64,000 nucleotides of DNA from JAKFWF01 sp031374115 (GCA_031374115.1 JANMNO010000140.1:1-64000), one strand, 5' to 3'. Counted from the first letter of the stretch, positions 34,609-43,574 are shown. A program made the numbers and translations. The notes: a model not told the origin generated them from the sequence alone.

Positions 34609-35613
34609 TCAGTTGACGCCAACGAGCTTCAACTCGGCCGCATAGTGACAGCTGACCTTATGTCCCGGCGTGATCGGCGTGAGGGTGGGGACTTCGACTT
34701 TGCAGCGATCGGTCGCGTACTGGCAGCGCGGGTGAAACGCGCAACCCGATGGCGCATTCGCGGGATCTGCCACTTCGCCTTTCAGGATGATGCGCTCCGA
34801 GCGCCGCCTCGGGTCCGGCTTCGGCACCGCCGACAACAGCGCTTCGGTGTACGGATGGCGCGGGCTCTTGAACAGGGCCGCCGTCGGCGCCTCCTCGACG
34901 ATGCGTCCGACGTACATCACCGCCACGCGATCGCTCATGTGTTTCACGACGGATAGATCGTGCGCAACGAACAGGTAGGACAAGCCCAGCCGTTCTTGCA
35001 GCTCCAGCATCAGATTGACGATCTGCGCCTGAACCGAAACGTCGAGGGCGGATACTGGTTCGTCGGCGACGACCAGACTGGGGTTCATTGCCAAGGCACG
35101 CGCGATGCCGACGCGTTGACGTTGTCCGCCCGAGAATGCGTGCGGAAATCGGTTCATATAGGCGGACGGCAATTTCACTAGATCGAGCAGCTCGCGCACG
35201 CGCGCTTGCCGCGTTGCCGTATCGCCGACGCCGTTGATCAGCATCGGCTCGCCGATAATGTCGCCAACCATCATGCGCGGATTGAGCGAGGAGAACGGAT
35301 CCTGGAAGATCATCTGCATGTGCGGCCGCAATGGCGCCAGACCACGCCGATCGAGTTGGGCGACGTCGATCAAGTGGCCTTCGCCGGGCCGAAAGCGGAT
35401 CGCGCCCGAACTTGGCTTCAGCGCACGTACGATGCAACGCGAGACGGTGGTCTTGCCGCAACCAGACTCGCCGACCAGCGAAAGCGTCTCGCCCTTGGCG
35501 ATGGTTAGTCCGACGCCATCGACGGCTTTGACTTGGCCGACGATCCTGCGGAGAAAACCGCGCCGGATCGGGAAATGCTTTTTCAGATCTTCGACTTCGA
35601 GAACGTTCGTCAT
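34609..35613 (-). CDS. Oligopeptide-type ABC transporter ATP-binding protein (OppF-like)
   Basis: A 334-residue ATPase with Walker A GESGCGKTT near residue 50, signature FSGGQRQRVGIARAL, Walker B SLVVADEPVSALD, and the OppF C-terminal domain that holds a cysteine cluster (CAFHPRCQYATDRC). The latter is the [4Fe-4S]-like site found in Opp/Dpp ATPases. Its start overlaps the OppD-like stop by 4 bp. Last gene of the operon that begins with the enolase-type dehydratase and then runs through the SDR and the OppA, B, C and D-like genes. It converges on the MalK-type ATPase across 32 bp. Confidence 0.94.
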   Translation of the reverse strand: MTNVLEVEDLKKHFPIRRGFLRRIVGQVKAVDGVGLTIAKGETLSLVGESGCGKTTVSRCIVRALKPSSGAIRFRPGEGHLIDVAQLDRRGLAPLRPHMQMIFQDPFSSLNPRMMVGDIIGEPMLINGVGDTATRQARVRELLDLVKLPSAYMNRFPHAFSGGQRQRVGIARALAMNPSLVVADEPVSALDVSVQAQIVNLMLELQERLGLSYLFVAHDLSVVKHMSDRVAVMYVGRIVEEAPTAALFKSPRHPYTEALLSAVPKPDPRRRSERIILKGEVADPANAPSGCAFHPRCQYATDRCKVEVPTLTPITPGHKVSCHYAAELKLVGVN

Positions 35614-36677
35614 GCCGGCACCTTGGCCGCTGTTGGCTTCATAGTCTCGGCAACAACTGGATCATACAGAAAGCAACTCACGGCAGTGACCGCATCGACC
35701 TGGACCATCGGCGGCACATTCTGGTCACATCGCCCGGCAATGTACTCGGTGCAGCGCGGATGAAACGGGCAACCCTTCGGCCGGTTGTAGGGATGCGGAA
35801 TCGAGCCCTCGATGGTCTCAAGCTTCGAGCGCGGCGTCGCCAGGATCGACGGAATCGAGCGCAGGAGGGCCTTGGTGTAGGGATGACGGGGATTGTGGAA
35901 GATCTGGTCGACCGGGCCGCGCTCGACAATGCGGCCTAGATACATCACCGCGACGTCATCGGCCATCTCGGCGATAACACCCATATCATGCGTGATCAGG
36001 ATCAGCGACAAGCCCCGCTTGCGCTGTAAGGATCGCAGCAGATCGAGCACTTGTGCTTGCGTCGTCACATCGAGTGCTGTCGTTGGTTCATCGGCAATGA
36101 GGATGCGAGGGTCGCACGCGAGTGACATCGCAATCATCACGCGTTGGCGCAGACCGCCAGAAAGCTGGAACGGATATTCATCGATGCGGCGCTCCGGCTG
36201 CGGAATGCCGACAAGGCGCAGAAGCTCGAGTGTGCGAAGACGAGCTGCCGCCTTGTCGGCCTTTGGATCGTGCACCAGCACCGCTTCGCCGATCTGGTTG
36301 CCCACGGTGTAATGCGCCGACAGCGACGTCATCGGTTCCTGGAATATCAGCGCGATTTCCTTCCCGCGAATGGCGCGCATCTCCGCGCCCGTGGGTTTGA
36401 GCTTTGCGATGTCGACTGCTGGTGCGTTGGGCCGGTTCAGCCAAATCTCGCCGCCAGCGATGTGACCCGGGCGCTCGAGGATCTGCAGGATCGAACGCGT
36501 TGTGACGCTCTTGCCGCAACCGGACTCGCCGACGATGCCGAGGGTCTTGCCAGGAAGTAGATCGAAGCTCGCGCCATCAACTGCACGCACGACACCCTCA
36601 TCCTGGGGAAAATGCGTTTCGAGATTGCGCACCGAGAGCAGCGGCGCTGAGGATTTGTGGGGGGCAATCTCAACCAT
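35610..36677 (-). CDS. Oligopeptide-type ABC transporter ATP-binding protein (OppD-like)
   Basis: A 355-residue ATPase that pairs with OppF to drive the importer. Walker A GESGCGKSV is near residue 47, the signature is LSGGLRQRVMIAMSL, Walker B is ILIADEPTTALD, and the C-terminal Cys cluster CPFHPRC with a later Cys is retained. The ATG at 36677 overlaps the OppC-like stop by 8 bp, while a GTG six codons earlier is also possible. Order and overlaps imply tightly coupled expression. Confidence 0.94.
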   Translation of the reverse strand: MVEIAPHKSSAPLLSVRNLETHFPQDEGVVRAVDGASFDLLPGKTLGIVGESGCGKSVTTRSILQILERPGHIAGGEIWLNRPNAPAVDIAKLKPTGAEMRAIRGKEIALIFQEPMTSLSAHYTVGNQIGEAVLVHDPKADKAAARLRTLELLRLVGIPQPERRIDEYPFQLSGGLRQRVMIAMSLACDPRILIADEPTTALDVTTQAQVLDLLRSLQRKRGLSLILITHDMGVIAEMADDVAVMYLGRIVERGPVDQIFHNPRHPYTKALLRSIPSILATPRSKLETIEGSIPHPYNRPKGCPFHPRCTEYIAGRCDQNVPPMVQVDAVTAVSCFLYDPVVAETMKPTAAKVPA

Positions 36678-37827
36678 AGGGATCCGCCGCGTCACGAAGT
36701 CCGTCGCCCAAAAAGTTGAACGCGAGAATGACGATGACGACGGGCACTGCTGCCATCAGCAGCCAGGGTGCGACGGCCAGCGTCTGGATACTTTGCGCGT
36801 CCTGCAGCAGGATGCCCCAGCTGATAGCTGGCGGCCGCAGGCCCAGACCCAAAAAGCTCAAACTCGTTTCGGAGATGATCATCGCGGGCAGCGCCAGCGA
36901 TACGGCGGCGATGATGTGACTGGTGAACGAGGGCAGCATGTGGCGGAAGATTATTCGCATACGGCTCGCCCCCATCAGGTCGGCTGCGACGATGAAGTCC
37001 TCCTCGCGCAGCGATAGGAATCGGCCACGAACCACGCGGGCAAGATCGGTCCAACCGATCAGCGAAATTATGATGGTGATGGCAAAATAGACCTGCGCCG
37101 ACGACCACGTATTCGGCAGTGCGGCGGCCAACCCCATCCACAGCGGGATTGTCGGGATCGAGCGGACGAGCTCGATCAGGCGCTGGATCGCGGTGTCGAC
37201 GGCGCCGCCGTAGAGCCCTGAAATGCCGCCGAACAGTATGCCGAGAAGTAAACTGATCGTTACGCCGGCGAGGCCGATGAACAATGAGACCCGAGTCGCC
37301 ACCATGAGGCGCGACCACAAATCACGGCCTTGCACGTCGGTGCCGAGAACGAACAATCCGTTCTCAGGGATAGAGGTATCGAAGCCGAGCAAATGACGGT
37401 TGGCGGGAATGAAGCCGAGAAGATTGTACGAATACCCCGGGGCGAAGAAGGTGATGTAGACCTTGCGCGTTTCGTCGGTCTTGTAAACGAGCTTGAACGA
37501 CTTCATGTCGCGCACCCCTTTGAGCCCGTGCACATAAGGGCGGAAGGCGCCGTCGGCGTCGAACCACGTGATGGTCTGTGGCGGGATATAGCCACGGCGT
37601 GAATCGCTGGCCTCAGGATCGGTGTAGGCGAGGAAATCGGCAAAGATCGCGACCAGATAAAACAGCGCGACGACGAACATACTCACGACAGCGAGCTTGT
37701 GCTTCTTGAAGCGCCACCAGATCAGCTGCCGCTGAGTCGCGACCGCGATGCGGTCTTCACTGACCGCGCCCTCGACATTCGGCGCGCGGCCGATCAGGCG
37801 ATTGGCAAGACCGACGAAGGTGGTCAT
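36670..37827 (-). CDS. Oligopeptide-type ABC transporter permease (OppC-like)
   Basis: A 385-residue inner-membrane permease. There is one N-terminal helix (HKLAVVSMFVVALFYLVAIF), a long periplasmic insert of about 120 residues, and then the typical five-helix domain. The EAA loop is EEDFIVAADLMGASRMRIIFRHMLPS, whose core is AADLMGAS. The periplasmic insert is a mark of Opp systems with large binding proteins. GAGGG lies 4 nt before the ATG at 37827. A gap of 322 bp with two GC-rich palindromes separates it from oppB. Confidence 0.94.
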   Translation of the reverse strand: MTTFVGLANRLIGRAPNVEGAVSEDRIAVATQRQLIWWRFKKHKLAVVSMFVVALFYLVAIFADFLAYTDPEASDSRRGYIPPQTITWFDADGAFRPYVHGLKGVRDMKSFKLVYKTDETRKVYITFFAPGYSYNLLGFIPANRHLLGFDTSIPENGLFVLGTDVQGRDLWSRLMVATRVSLFIGLAGVTISLLLGILFGGISGLYGGAVDTAIQRLIELVRSIPTIPLWMGLAAALPNTWSSAQVYFAITIIISLIGWTDLARVVRGRFLSLREEDFIVAADLMGASRMRIIFRHMLPSFTSHIIAAVSLALPAMIISETSLSFLGLGLRPPAISWGILLQDAQSIQTLAVAPWLLMAAVPVVIVILAFNFLGDGLRDAADPYG

Positions 37828-37880
37828 GCGGCCCTCGCGCCAGTTGGACCGAAAGATTGAGAGTGTGTGCGTTTGGGCAC

Positions 37881-37940
37881 GCTGCCATCCCCTCTCCCCC
37901 AAGCGCGCTTTGCGCGTAGGGGGAGAGCGTTAGGGGCAGC
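37881..37940. repeat. REP-like palindrome A
   Basis: CTCTCCCCC (37892-37900) pairs with GGGGGAGAG (37919-37927). An inner CGCGC-TTT-GCGCG stem forms the tip, and GCTGCC (37881-37886) with GGCAGC (37935-37940) close the base. It could form a hairpin in the operon mRNA. Confidence 0.7.
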
Positions 37941-38066
37941 CGCTTGCTCCGACACCGCAACACCCACCAATTTAGCAAAGGCAAAAGGGGGTCCGAGCAA
38001 GTTGCCGCCCCTCACCCTCGGCCGGAAAGAACGCCAGAGTTTGCAGCTCATGCGGCTCGGGCCGGC

Positions 38067-38107
38067 CTCTGCCCTCTCCCCCGAAGCGGCGGGGGAGAGG
38101 GCAAGAG
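38067..38107. repeat. REP-like palindrome B
   Basis: GCCCTCTCCCCC (38071-38082) pairs perfectly with GGGGGAGAGGGC (38091-38102) around an 8-nt loop, and CTCT/AGAG extend the stem past a one-base bulge. It shares its core with palindrome A, 130 bp away. Confidence 0.75.
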
Positions 38108-38149
38108 CGTCCACCGCCCCAAATGGGATACTATTGCTTTGCGCTGCCC

Positions 38150-39145
38150 TCATGTTTGATCCACCTGATGACGGATGCGTGGGTCGATCCACATGAGAAC
38201 GAGATCGGAAATGAACGTGCCGACGACTGTGAGAGCACCCAGCAGCAGCACGATGGTCCCGGCCAGGTACATGTCCTGCGCGATGAGAGCGCTCAGCAGA
38301 ACCGGACCGACCGTCGGCAAGCTCATCACTAAACTGATGATAATGCTGCCCGACACCAGATAGGGAAACAGATAGGCAAGCGTCGAAGCGAACGGATTGA
38401 GGGCGGCGCGCACCGGATACTTCAGGATCACGTGCATTTCGCTTAAACCCTTGGCGCGGGCCGTGACGACGTAGGGCTTGCGCAGTTCGTCGAGCAGATT
38501 GGCACGCATGATACGGATCAGCTGCGCAGTGCCGGCGATCGCCAAGATCAGCGCCGGCAACGGCAGGTGCCACATCAGGTCGGCGAACTTCGCCCAGCCC
38601 CACGGGGCAATCTCCATTTCTGCGGAAAACAGCCCGCCGACGTTGGCGCCAAACCAGCGAAACGACAGATAGAGGATGACGAGGGCCAGCAGAAAGTTGG
38701 GCACCGCCAGACCGATGAACCCGAGCGTGGTGATCACGTAGTCGCCGATCGAGTATTGCCTGACTGCAGAGTAGATCCCGATCGGCAAGGCCAGCCCCCA
38801 AGTCAGAAGCAGTGCCGCGAACGACAGCACGACCGTCATCCAGAGCCGGTCGCCAAGCACCTCGGCGACGGGGCGTTGCCACTCCATCGACTCGCCGAAA
38901 TCCCCCTTCACGAGGCGGCCCATCCACTTGGCGTACTGCACGACGTAGGGCTCATCGAGCCCATACAGCAGCCGCAAGTTCTGGGCTTCCACAGCTGACA
39001 CCGACGATCCGCTGGCCGACAGTCGTGCGATGTAGGCATCGACGAAATCGCCGGGTGGCAATTGGATGATGATGAACGATAGCACCGTGATCGCCCACAT
39101 CGTGACGATCGCCAACAGTATCCGCCGGATTATGAAGGTGAGCAT
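38150..39145 (-). CDS. Oligopeptide-type ABC transporter permease (OppB-like)
   Basis: A 331-residue permease with the OppB layout: an N-terminal helix (LTFIIRRILLAIVTMWAITVLSF), a periplasmic stretch, and the transport domain with EAA loop KPYVVTARAKGLSEMHVILKYPVR, whose core is ARAKGLSE. The ATG at 39145 follows the large hairpin of the oppA-oppB gap. The ribosome binding site is weak. Together with OppC it forms the membrane channel of the importer. Confidence 0.94.
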   Translation of the reverse strand: MLTFIIRRILLAIVTMWAITVLSFIIIQLPPGDFVDAYIARLSASGSSVSAVEAQNLRLLYGLDEPYVVQYAKWMGRLVKGDFGESMEWQRPVAEVLGDRLWMTVVLSFAALLLTWGLALPIGIYSAVRQYSIGDYVITTLGFIGLAVPNFLLALVILYLSFRWFGANVGGLFSAEMEIAPWGWAKFADLMWHLPLPALILAIAGTAQLIRIMRANLLDELRKPYVVTARAKGLSEMHVILKYPVRAALNPFASTLAYLFPYLVSGSIIISLVMSLPTVGPVLLSALIAQDMYLAGTIVLLLGALTVVGTFISDLVLMWIDPRIRHQVDQT

Positions 39146-39159
39146 TTGCGCTTTGCGCA

Positions 39160-39236
39160 GGGAGTTGGGAGTTAGGGAGTAGGTCGTAGGGAAAGCTATC
39201 CCATCTCCCACTCCCTACTCCCTATTCCCCACTCCC
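39160..39236. repeat. Long inverted repeat between oppA- and oppB-like genes
   Basis: A 24-nt arm (39160-39183), made of GGGAGT-type units, is nearly complementary to a 23-nt arm (39214-39236) built of ACTCCC units. The loop is 30 nt. On the minus-strand mRNA it sits 5 nt after the OppA stop and 15 nt before the OppB start. A hairpin here could protect oppA mRNA and lower downstream expression, as expected when binding protein is needed in excess. Confidence 0.7.
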
Positions 39237-39241
39237 TTTCT

Positions 39242-41287
39242 TTATTCCTTGAAGAACCACGTTTCGGGATGCGAACCGCCGGGTGTGCGGCAATGCTGGG
39301 CGATGCAAACCCGGCTTGGAATGTTGCCGAGCTTGTTGCTGGCAATGCGCACGCCCATCAGCGCCGGCGATTGACCAACCGTGCCGATGCCGTACTGCTG
39401 GTCGACGATGATCTTCCAGATCTCCTGCGCCGTCTTGATGCGCTCGGCTTCCTTCTGGCCGCCGGCCGAAGCATAGAGTTCGAAGATCTTCAACCAGTTG
39501 GGATCTTCAGGCTTACGCCCCTGCTTGCCGCCGGACGCGTACCATTGGGCGAATTCAGGCCCCATGAAAGCTTCCGTCGGATCGGTTGCGATGGCGTGGC
39601 GCGGGAACAGGTATAGGATCTCGGTGCCACCGTTGGTCCAGATCTGGATGTGGTGTTCGTTGTTGCGCGTGCGGGTGAACGCGAGGTTGCGTTCCATCTC
39701 CTTCGACTCGGCCCAGACGCCGATCTTGCGCCATTGTTGCGCGATCATTTCACCGTGCTGCGGCCACGGCATGAACGCCTTCACCGCCTGGATCTGAATG
39801 CGCAGCCGCTCGCCGTTGTCGGTGCGAACGCGGAAACCCTCGCCGTCCTTCTTGGTCAGACCGATCTTGTCGAGCAGCCCGTTAGCTTGAGCGAGATCGA
39901 GCGTCGACCATTTGGTGCGCCACTCCTTACCGGGGAAGTAGGGGCTGTCTTCGCCCGGCACTGCCGAACCAGGCGTGCCGACGCCGAGAAAGAACGTCTC
40001 GTTGAGCTGGTTGCGATCGATGCCCATCGACAGGGCACGGCGGAAATCGGCGTTGGCGAGCCACTTGCCGATTTCAGGATCAGCCCGATAGCTGGTGTTG
40101 ATCTGCAGTGTCGTATCGGAGCCGTTGATCGCGGTGTCGAGATGGACGGTATAGTTGCCCTTCTTTTGGTTCTCGATGATCACCGGCAGCTTACCGAGAT
40201 CGATGTGCCGCTCCTGCAAGTCGTACTCACCGGCGATCGCGCGCAAATTCAGAATTTCCGTGTCCTGCGACAGCGTCATCACGATGCGATCGAGATAGGG
40301 CAGCTGATTGCCGGCGGTGTCGACCACGTAATAGTACGGGTTACGTTCCAGCACCCAGGTTGGCGTGCTGATCGGACGCGTGGTTCGCCAGGCCCCGAGC
40401 GTCGGCACCTCGACGTTAAGCGACCAGTCTTTCTTGAAATGGATCAGCTTGACCCAGTTCTCATAGCCCTCCTTCTTGGCGATCTCGTTAACCGCCTCGG
40501 CAGAGGAATACTTTGGCAGATACTGCTTCAGGTAGTGCTTGGGTGCGTAGGCGCCGAACGTGAAGCCTTGGCTCTGACGTACGGATTGGCCGCCGCCGAT
40601 AAGCGTGTCGCCGGCGAGCAAGTCGTAGAACAGGAAGTACGGATCTTCGAATTCGAACTTGACCGTCGTCTCGTCGACCTTGACGACCTTGCCTGGCTTG
40701 CCGTTGACCACCATGTCGGGAATCGGCGTCGGCACGATGTCTTTGTTCGAGTACAGGTCTTCGAACCAGAACACGAAATCATCGGCAGTAAAAGGTGCGC
40801 CGTCGGACCACTTCATGCCCTTGCGCAGGCTGACGGTGTAGACCTTGCCGTCGGCGCTCATATCCACGCCCTTGGCCACGCTCGGCACGATCTTGGTGCC
40901 GGTGTGATCCCAGAACATCAGCTTGTCCGAGGCATTGATGCGGTTGCCGTTTTCGACGTCGCCGGGACCGGTAAAGCCGCGCCGCCAGGTGCCGCCGTAT
41001 TTGCCGACAGAGTGCACCGGCTTCAACACCAGCGGCTCGGCGGGAATCCGATCTTTGACCGCCGGCAGCTTGCCCTGCTTGACAAGCTCTGCAAGTTGCG
41101 GTGCTTCCTTGAACTCCTTCGGCTGAGCCGCTGCATCGGTGACGATCGACGCGCCCTCGAGTTTGCCGACAAGGCCTGACGATTGCAGACCAGTCTGCGC
41201 CGAGGCCGCGCTTGTCAGCGCGACCGGTGCTATGCCGATGGTGACAGCAAGTATCTTCGCAACAAGTTGCGTCGTGGAGCTTCGCAT
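39242..41287 (-). CDS. ABC transporter substrate-binding protein (SBP_bac_5, OppA-like)
   Basis: A 681-residue periplasmic binding protein with a signal peptide ending near ASAQT. GGAGG lies before the ATG. It is larger than typical OppA (about 540), and such long members often bind oligosaccharides or sugar conjugates instead of peptides. Family stretches are GMKWSDGAPFTADDFVFWFED near residue 160 and DFRRALSMGIDRNQLNETFF near residue 415. Its operon partners are catabolic sugar-acid genes upstream, so a sugar-acid-containing ligand is inferred. The substrate is not established. Confidence 0.93.
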   Translation of the reverse strand: MRSSTTQLVAKILAVTIGIAPVALTSAASAQTGLQSSGLVGKLEGASIVTDAAAQPKEFKEAPQLAELVKQGKLPAVKDRIPAEPLVLKPVHSVGKYGGTWRRGFTGPGDVENGNRINASDKLMFWDHTGTKIVPSVAKGVDMSADGKVYTVSLRKGMKWSDGAPFTADDFVFWFEDLYSNKDIVPTPIPDMVVNGKPGKVVKVDETTVKFEFEDPYFLFYDLLAGDTLIGGGQSVRQSQGFTFGAYAPKHYLKQYLPKYSSAEAVNEIAKKEGYENWVKLIHFKKDWSLNVEVPTLGAWRTTRPISTPTWVLERNPYYYVVDTAGNQLPYLDRIVMTLSQDTEILNLRAIAGEYDLQERHIDLGKLPVIIENQKKGNYTVHLDTAINGSDTTLQINTSYRADPEIGKWLANADFRRALSMGIDRNQLNETFFLGVGTPGSAVPGEDSPYFPGKEWRTKWSTLDLAQANGLLDKIGLTKKDGEGFRVRTDNGERLRIQIQAVKAFMPWPQHGEMIAQQWRKIGVWAESKEMERNLAFTRTRNNEHHIQIWTNGGTEILYLFPRHAIATDPTEAFMGPEFAQWYASGGKQGRKPEDPNWLKIFELYASAGGQKEAERIKTAQEIWKIIVDQQYGIGTVGQSPALMGVRIASNKLGNIPSRVCIAQHCRTPGGSHPETWFFKE

Positions 41288-41391
41288 GCGTTTCCTCCAG
41301 GGTTGACGTGACGCTCTTTGAGTGGCGCCATCGTCGTTCAGCAGTTCGCTCTAGGTCTCGAGCAAGTTGAAGTGGTCTTTTTTCGTACAGT

Positions 41392-41431
41392 GCGCACCAA
41401 TTTCATCGTTGTCGAGAATTGCTTGGTGCGC
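41392..41431. promoter_or_regulatory. Inverted repeat between the SDR and OppA-like genes
   Basis: GCGCACCAA (41392-41400) and TTGGTGCGC (41423-41431) are perfect 9-bp arms with a 22-nt loop. The site lies 105 bp before the OppA start and 12 bp after the SDR stop on the minus strand. It may be an operator for the GntR protein or an attenuator or terminator within the operon. Confidence 0.45.
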
Positions 41432-41442
41432 TGGTTTCTAGC

Positions 41443-42210
41443 TCAAAGCACGGCGAGCATGCCGCCATCGACATAGATGATCTGTCCATTGACGTAGTCC
41501 GATGCTCCTGACGCTAGAAACACCGCCGTGCCGACCAGCTCGTCCGGCCGGCCCCAGCGTTTGGATGGCGTGCGTCCCTTGACCCATGCGTCGAAGGTTG
41601 GATTATTGATCAGTGCCGTGTTCATCTCGGTGAGCATATAGCCGGGACCGATTGCGTTCGCCTGAATGCCGTGCTCGGCCCATTCGGCAGCCATCGCCTG
41701 GGTAAGCATCTTGATGCCGCCCTTCGCCACCGTGTACGGCGCGATCGTCGCCCGGGCGAGTGCGCTCGTCAGTGACCCGATGTTGATGATCTTGCCGCGG
41801 CGGCGCTTGATCATGCGCTTCGCCGCTTCCCGGCCGATCACGAATGCGCTCGTCAAGTTGGTGTCGATCACGCGTTGCCAGTCGGCCGTGTCGAGCTCTA
41901 CCATCGGTTTGCGAAACTGGATGCCGGCATTGTTGACGAGGATATCGACTTCGATCCCCTTGGCGTCGAGTTCATTGAATACGCGAACGACGTCGGTTTC
42001 CGAGGTGACATCGAATGCCGCTGCTTGCGCCTGGTGTCCGGCCGCGCGAAACTCCGCGACGGCGATTTCGACCTTTGCCGGATCGGTGCCGTTGAGGATC
42101 AGTCGAGCGCCGGCTGTGGCAAGTCCCTCGGCCATGGCGCGACCGAGCCCGCGTGAGGAGCCTGTCACGAGTGCGGTGCGGCCGGTGAGATCAAATAGCG
42201 GGTTGCTCAT
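41443..42210 (-). CDS. SDR family oxidoreductase, gluconate 5-dehydrogenase-like
   Basis: A 255-residue SDR close to IdnO/Gno, which interconvert keto and hydroxy sugar acids with NAD(P). TGSSRGLGRAMAEGL is the cofactor motif, NNAGIQFRKP is typical for this group, and catalysis uses Ser in NIGSLTS and the APYTVAKGG Tyr-Lys pair. The C-terminal YVNGQIIYVDGGML is standard. It begins 9 bp after the dehydratase stop on the same strand. Action on a sugar acid matches its neighbours. Confidence 0.93.
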   Translation of the reverse strand: MSNPLFDLTGRTALVTGSSRGLGRAMAEGLATAGARLILNGTDPAKVEIAVAEFRAAGHQAQAAAFDVTSETDVVRVFNELDAKGIEVDILVNNAGIQFRKPMVELDTADWQRVIDTNLTSAFVIGREAAKRMIKRRRGKIINIGSLTSALARATIAPYTVAKGGIKMLTQAMAAEWAEHGIQANAIGPGYMLTEMNTALINNPTFDAWVKGRTPSKRWGRPDELVGTAVFLASGASDYVNGQIIYVDGGMLAVL

Positions 42211-42219
42211 GGCGGCACC

Positions 42220-43419
42220 TCATGCGTTGGTTCGACGGACGGTCAGGTCCGAGCGTTTGAATACGGCTGGCAGCAAGTCGACGCCGAGGCCTGGGCCTTC
42301 CATTGGATAGACATAGCCGTCCTTGATCACCGGCATCGCAGTGACGAGTTCGTTATACCAGCCACTGTAGAAGGCGCGGACGGACTCTTGTATCAGCGTG
42401 TTCGGTTGACTGAAGGACGTGTGCACGGCGGCAATGAACCCGATCGGTCCGATGCAATCGTGCGGGGCAAATGGCCGGTGGAATGTTTCCGCAAGCGAGG
42501 CGATTTTGCGGCCCTCGGTTAGGCCGCCGGTCCAGCACAGATCGACCATGACGACGTGCACAGCGTCGCGCTCCAGCATATCCTTATAGGGCCAGCGGGA
42601 GCCGAGGGTCTCGCTGGCGCAGACCCAAACGCTGGTGGACCGTGCGTATTCGGCGAGCGCCTGCGGCGAGTTCATCTTGATCGGATCTTCGTACCAGGTC
42701 GGCTTGTACTGTTCGAGTTCCTTGGCGATCAGTTTGGCGGCCGGCAAGTTCCACAGCGAATGGAACTCGACCATGATTTCCATTTTGTCGCCGACTGCCT
42801 TGCGGATCTTCTCGAACGGCTCGACCGCTTTTTTCATCTGCGCGGCGGTAATGAACAAGCCCTCGTTCTCTTGTGCGGGCGGGTCGAATGGCCAGATTTT
42901 CATAGCCGAGATGCCGCTTTCGAGCAGGCTTTCGGCGACCGCATCGGCACGCGTCATGAAGCCGTTGAGATCTTCGTAAGGGCCCTCCGAGGTGCCGGCA
43001 TTCCAATTCGACACCGGCTTGATGTTGTTCGAGCGCACGTAGTTATATCCAGCGCAGGTATTGTAGATCCGTTGTTTCTCGCGACACAGACCGCCGAGCA
43101 TCTGGTGCACCGGCTGGTTGCAAACCTTGCCGAACAAATCCCACAGCGCGATGTCCACGGCGGAGGCGGCGCGATACTCGACGCCGGTCGATGACTGTGC
43201 CATCGGCAGATTGACCATCTCGCGATGGATCGCCTCGATGTGCAGTGGGTTGCGGCCGAGCAGACGCATCGCGAGCGTATCGTGCAGGTGAGCCTCGACC
43301 GCTCCCGCACCGTAGAACGTTTCGCCGAGCCCGATGATACCGGCATCGGTGTGGATGCGCACCCAAAGAACGTTAGCAAACTCTTCGGTGCGCAGCGTCT
43401 CGATGCCGGTGATCTTCAA
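42220..43419 (-). CDS. Mandelate racemase/muconate lactonizing (enolase superfamily) dehydratase-like enzyme
   Basis: A 399-residue enolase-superfamily enzyme, probably a sugar-acid dehydratase. The N-terminal capping domain (MKITGIETLRTEEFANVLWV, core start MKITGIET) is followed by the barrel. Metal ligands are acidic residues in VEFHSLW, WYEDPIK and CASETLG. A late His in FAPHDCIGP is the likely base. The KxK-type motif is MKIWPFD here, so the second lysine is lost. Start is TTG at 43419, with GGAGG 6 nt upstream. First gene of the minus-strand operon with the SDR and Opp importer. The exact sugar acid cannot be fixed from sequence. Confidence 0.9.
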   Translation of the reverse strand: MKITGIETLRTEEFANVLWVRIHTDAGIIGLGETFYGAGAVEAHLHDTLAMRLLGRNPLHIEAIHREMVNLPMAQSSTGVEYRAASAVDIALWDLFGKVCNQPVHQMLGGLCREKQRIYNTCAGYNYVRSNNIKPVSNWNAGTSEGPYEDLNGFMTRADAVAESLLESGISAMKIWPFDPPAQENEGLFITAAQMKKAVEPFEKIRKAVGDKMEIMVEFHSLWNLPAAKLIAKELEQYKPTWYEDPIKMNSPQALAEYARSTSVWVCASETLGSRWPYKDMLERDAVHVVMVDLCWTGGLTEGRKIASLAETFHRPFAPHDCIGPIGFIAAVHTSFSQPNTLIQESVRAFYSGWYNELVTAMPVIKDGYVYPMEGPGLGVDLLPAVFKRSDLTVRRTNA

Positions 43420-43450
43420 GGCCCGCCTCCCGGTGGACTAGCTTTTGTTG

Positions 43451-43471
43451 GCGGCGTTTGCCGCGTTTTTT
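43451..43471 (+). terminator. Small hairpin with T-run, terminator-like
   Basis: GCGGC (43451-43455), GTTT, GCCGC (43460-43464), then GTTTTTT ending at 43471. This reads as a short intrinsic terminator on the plus strand, in the divergent gap before the GntR gene. It might block antisense transcription leaving the dehydratase gene. On the minus strand it lies in the dehydratase leader. Confidence 0.45.
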
Positions 43472-43574
43472 GAGGTCGCGCAGCCCAGGTGCGCGCTTGT
43501 AAAATATCACAACATGTTTAGGTTCGCTTGGCAATGCGAAACAAGTGAATAGTCTTGCTATTTGAGGACGTGCC

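Larger units (their letters stand above)
37828..38149. other. Gap between the oppB- and oppC-like genes with two REP-like palindromes
   Basis: No coding frame is supported over these 322 bp. It holds two palindromes of CCCCTC-type sequence (37881-37940 and 38067-38107) in a spacer that includes CCCCTCACCC and similar C-rich tracts. Such elements recur in Rhizobiales genomes, so this looks like an insertion of mosaic repeats inside an operon. Confidence 0.7.

Noticed and set aside
37860..38130. CRISPR array
   Set aside because: There are only two palindromes, with unequal spacer and different lengths, and no regular repeat series.
39650..41179. Long open frame of 509 codons on the plus strand
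   Set aside because: It lies antisense over the OppA-like gene, has no domain, and its length comes from the GC-rich codon pattern of the real gene.
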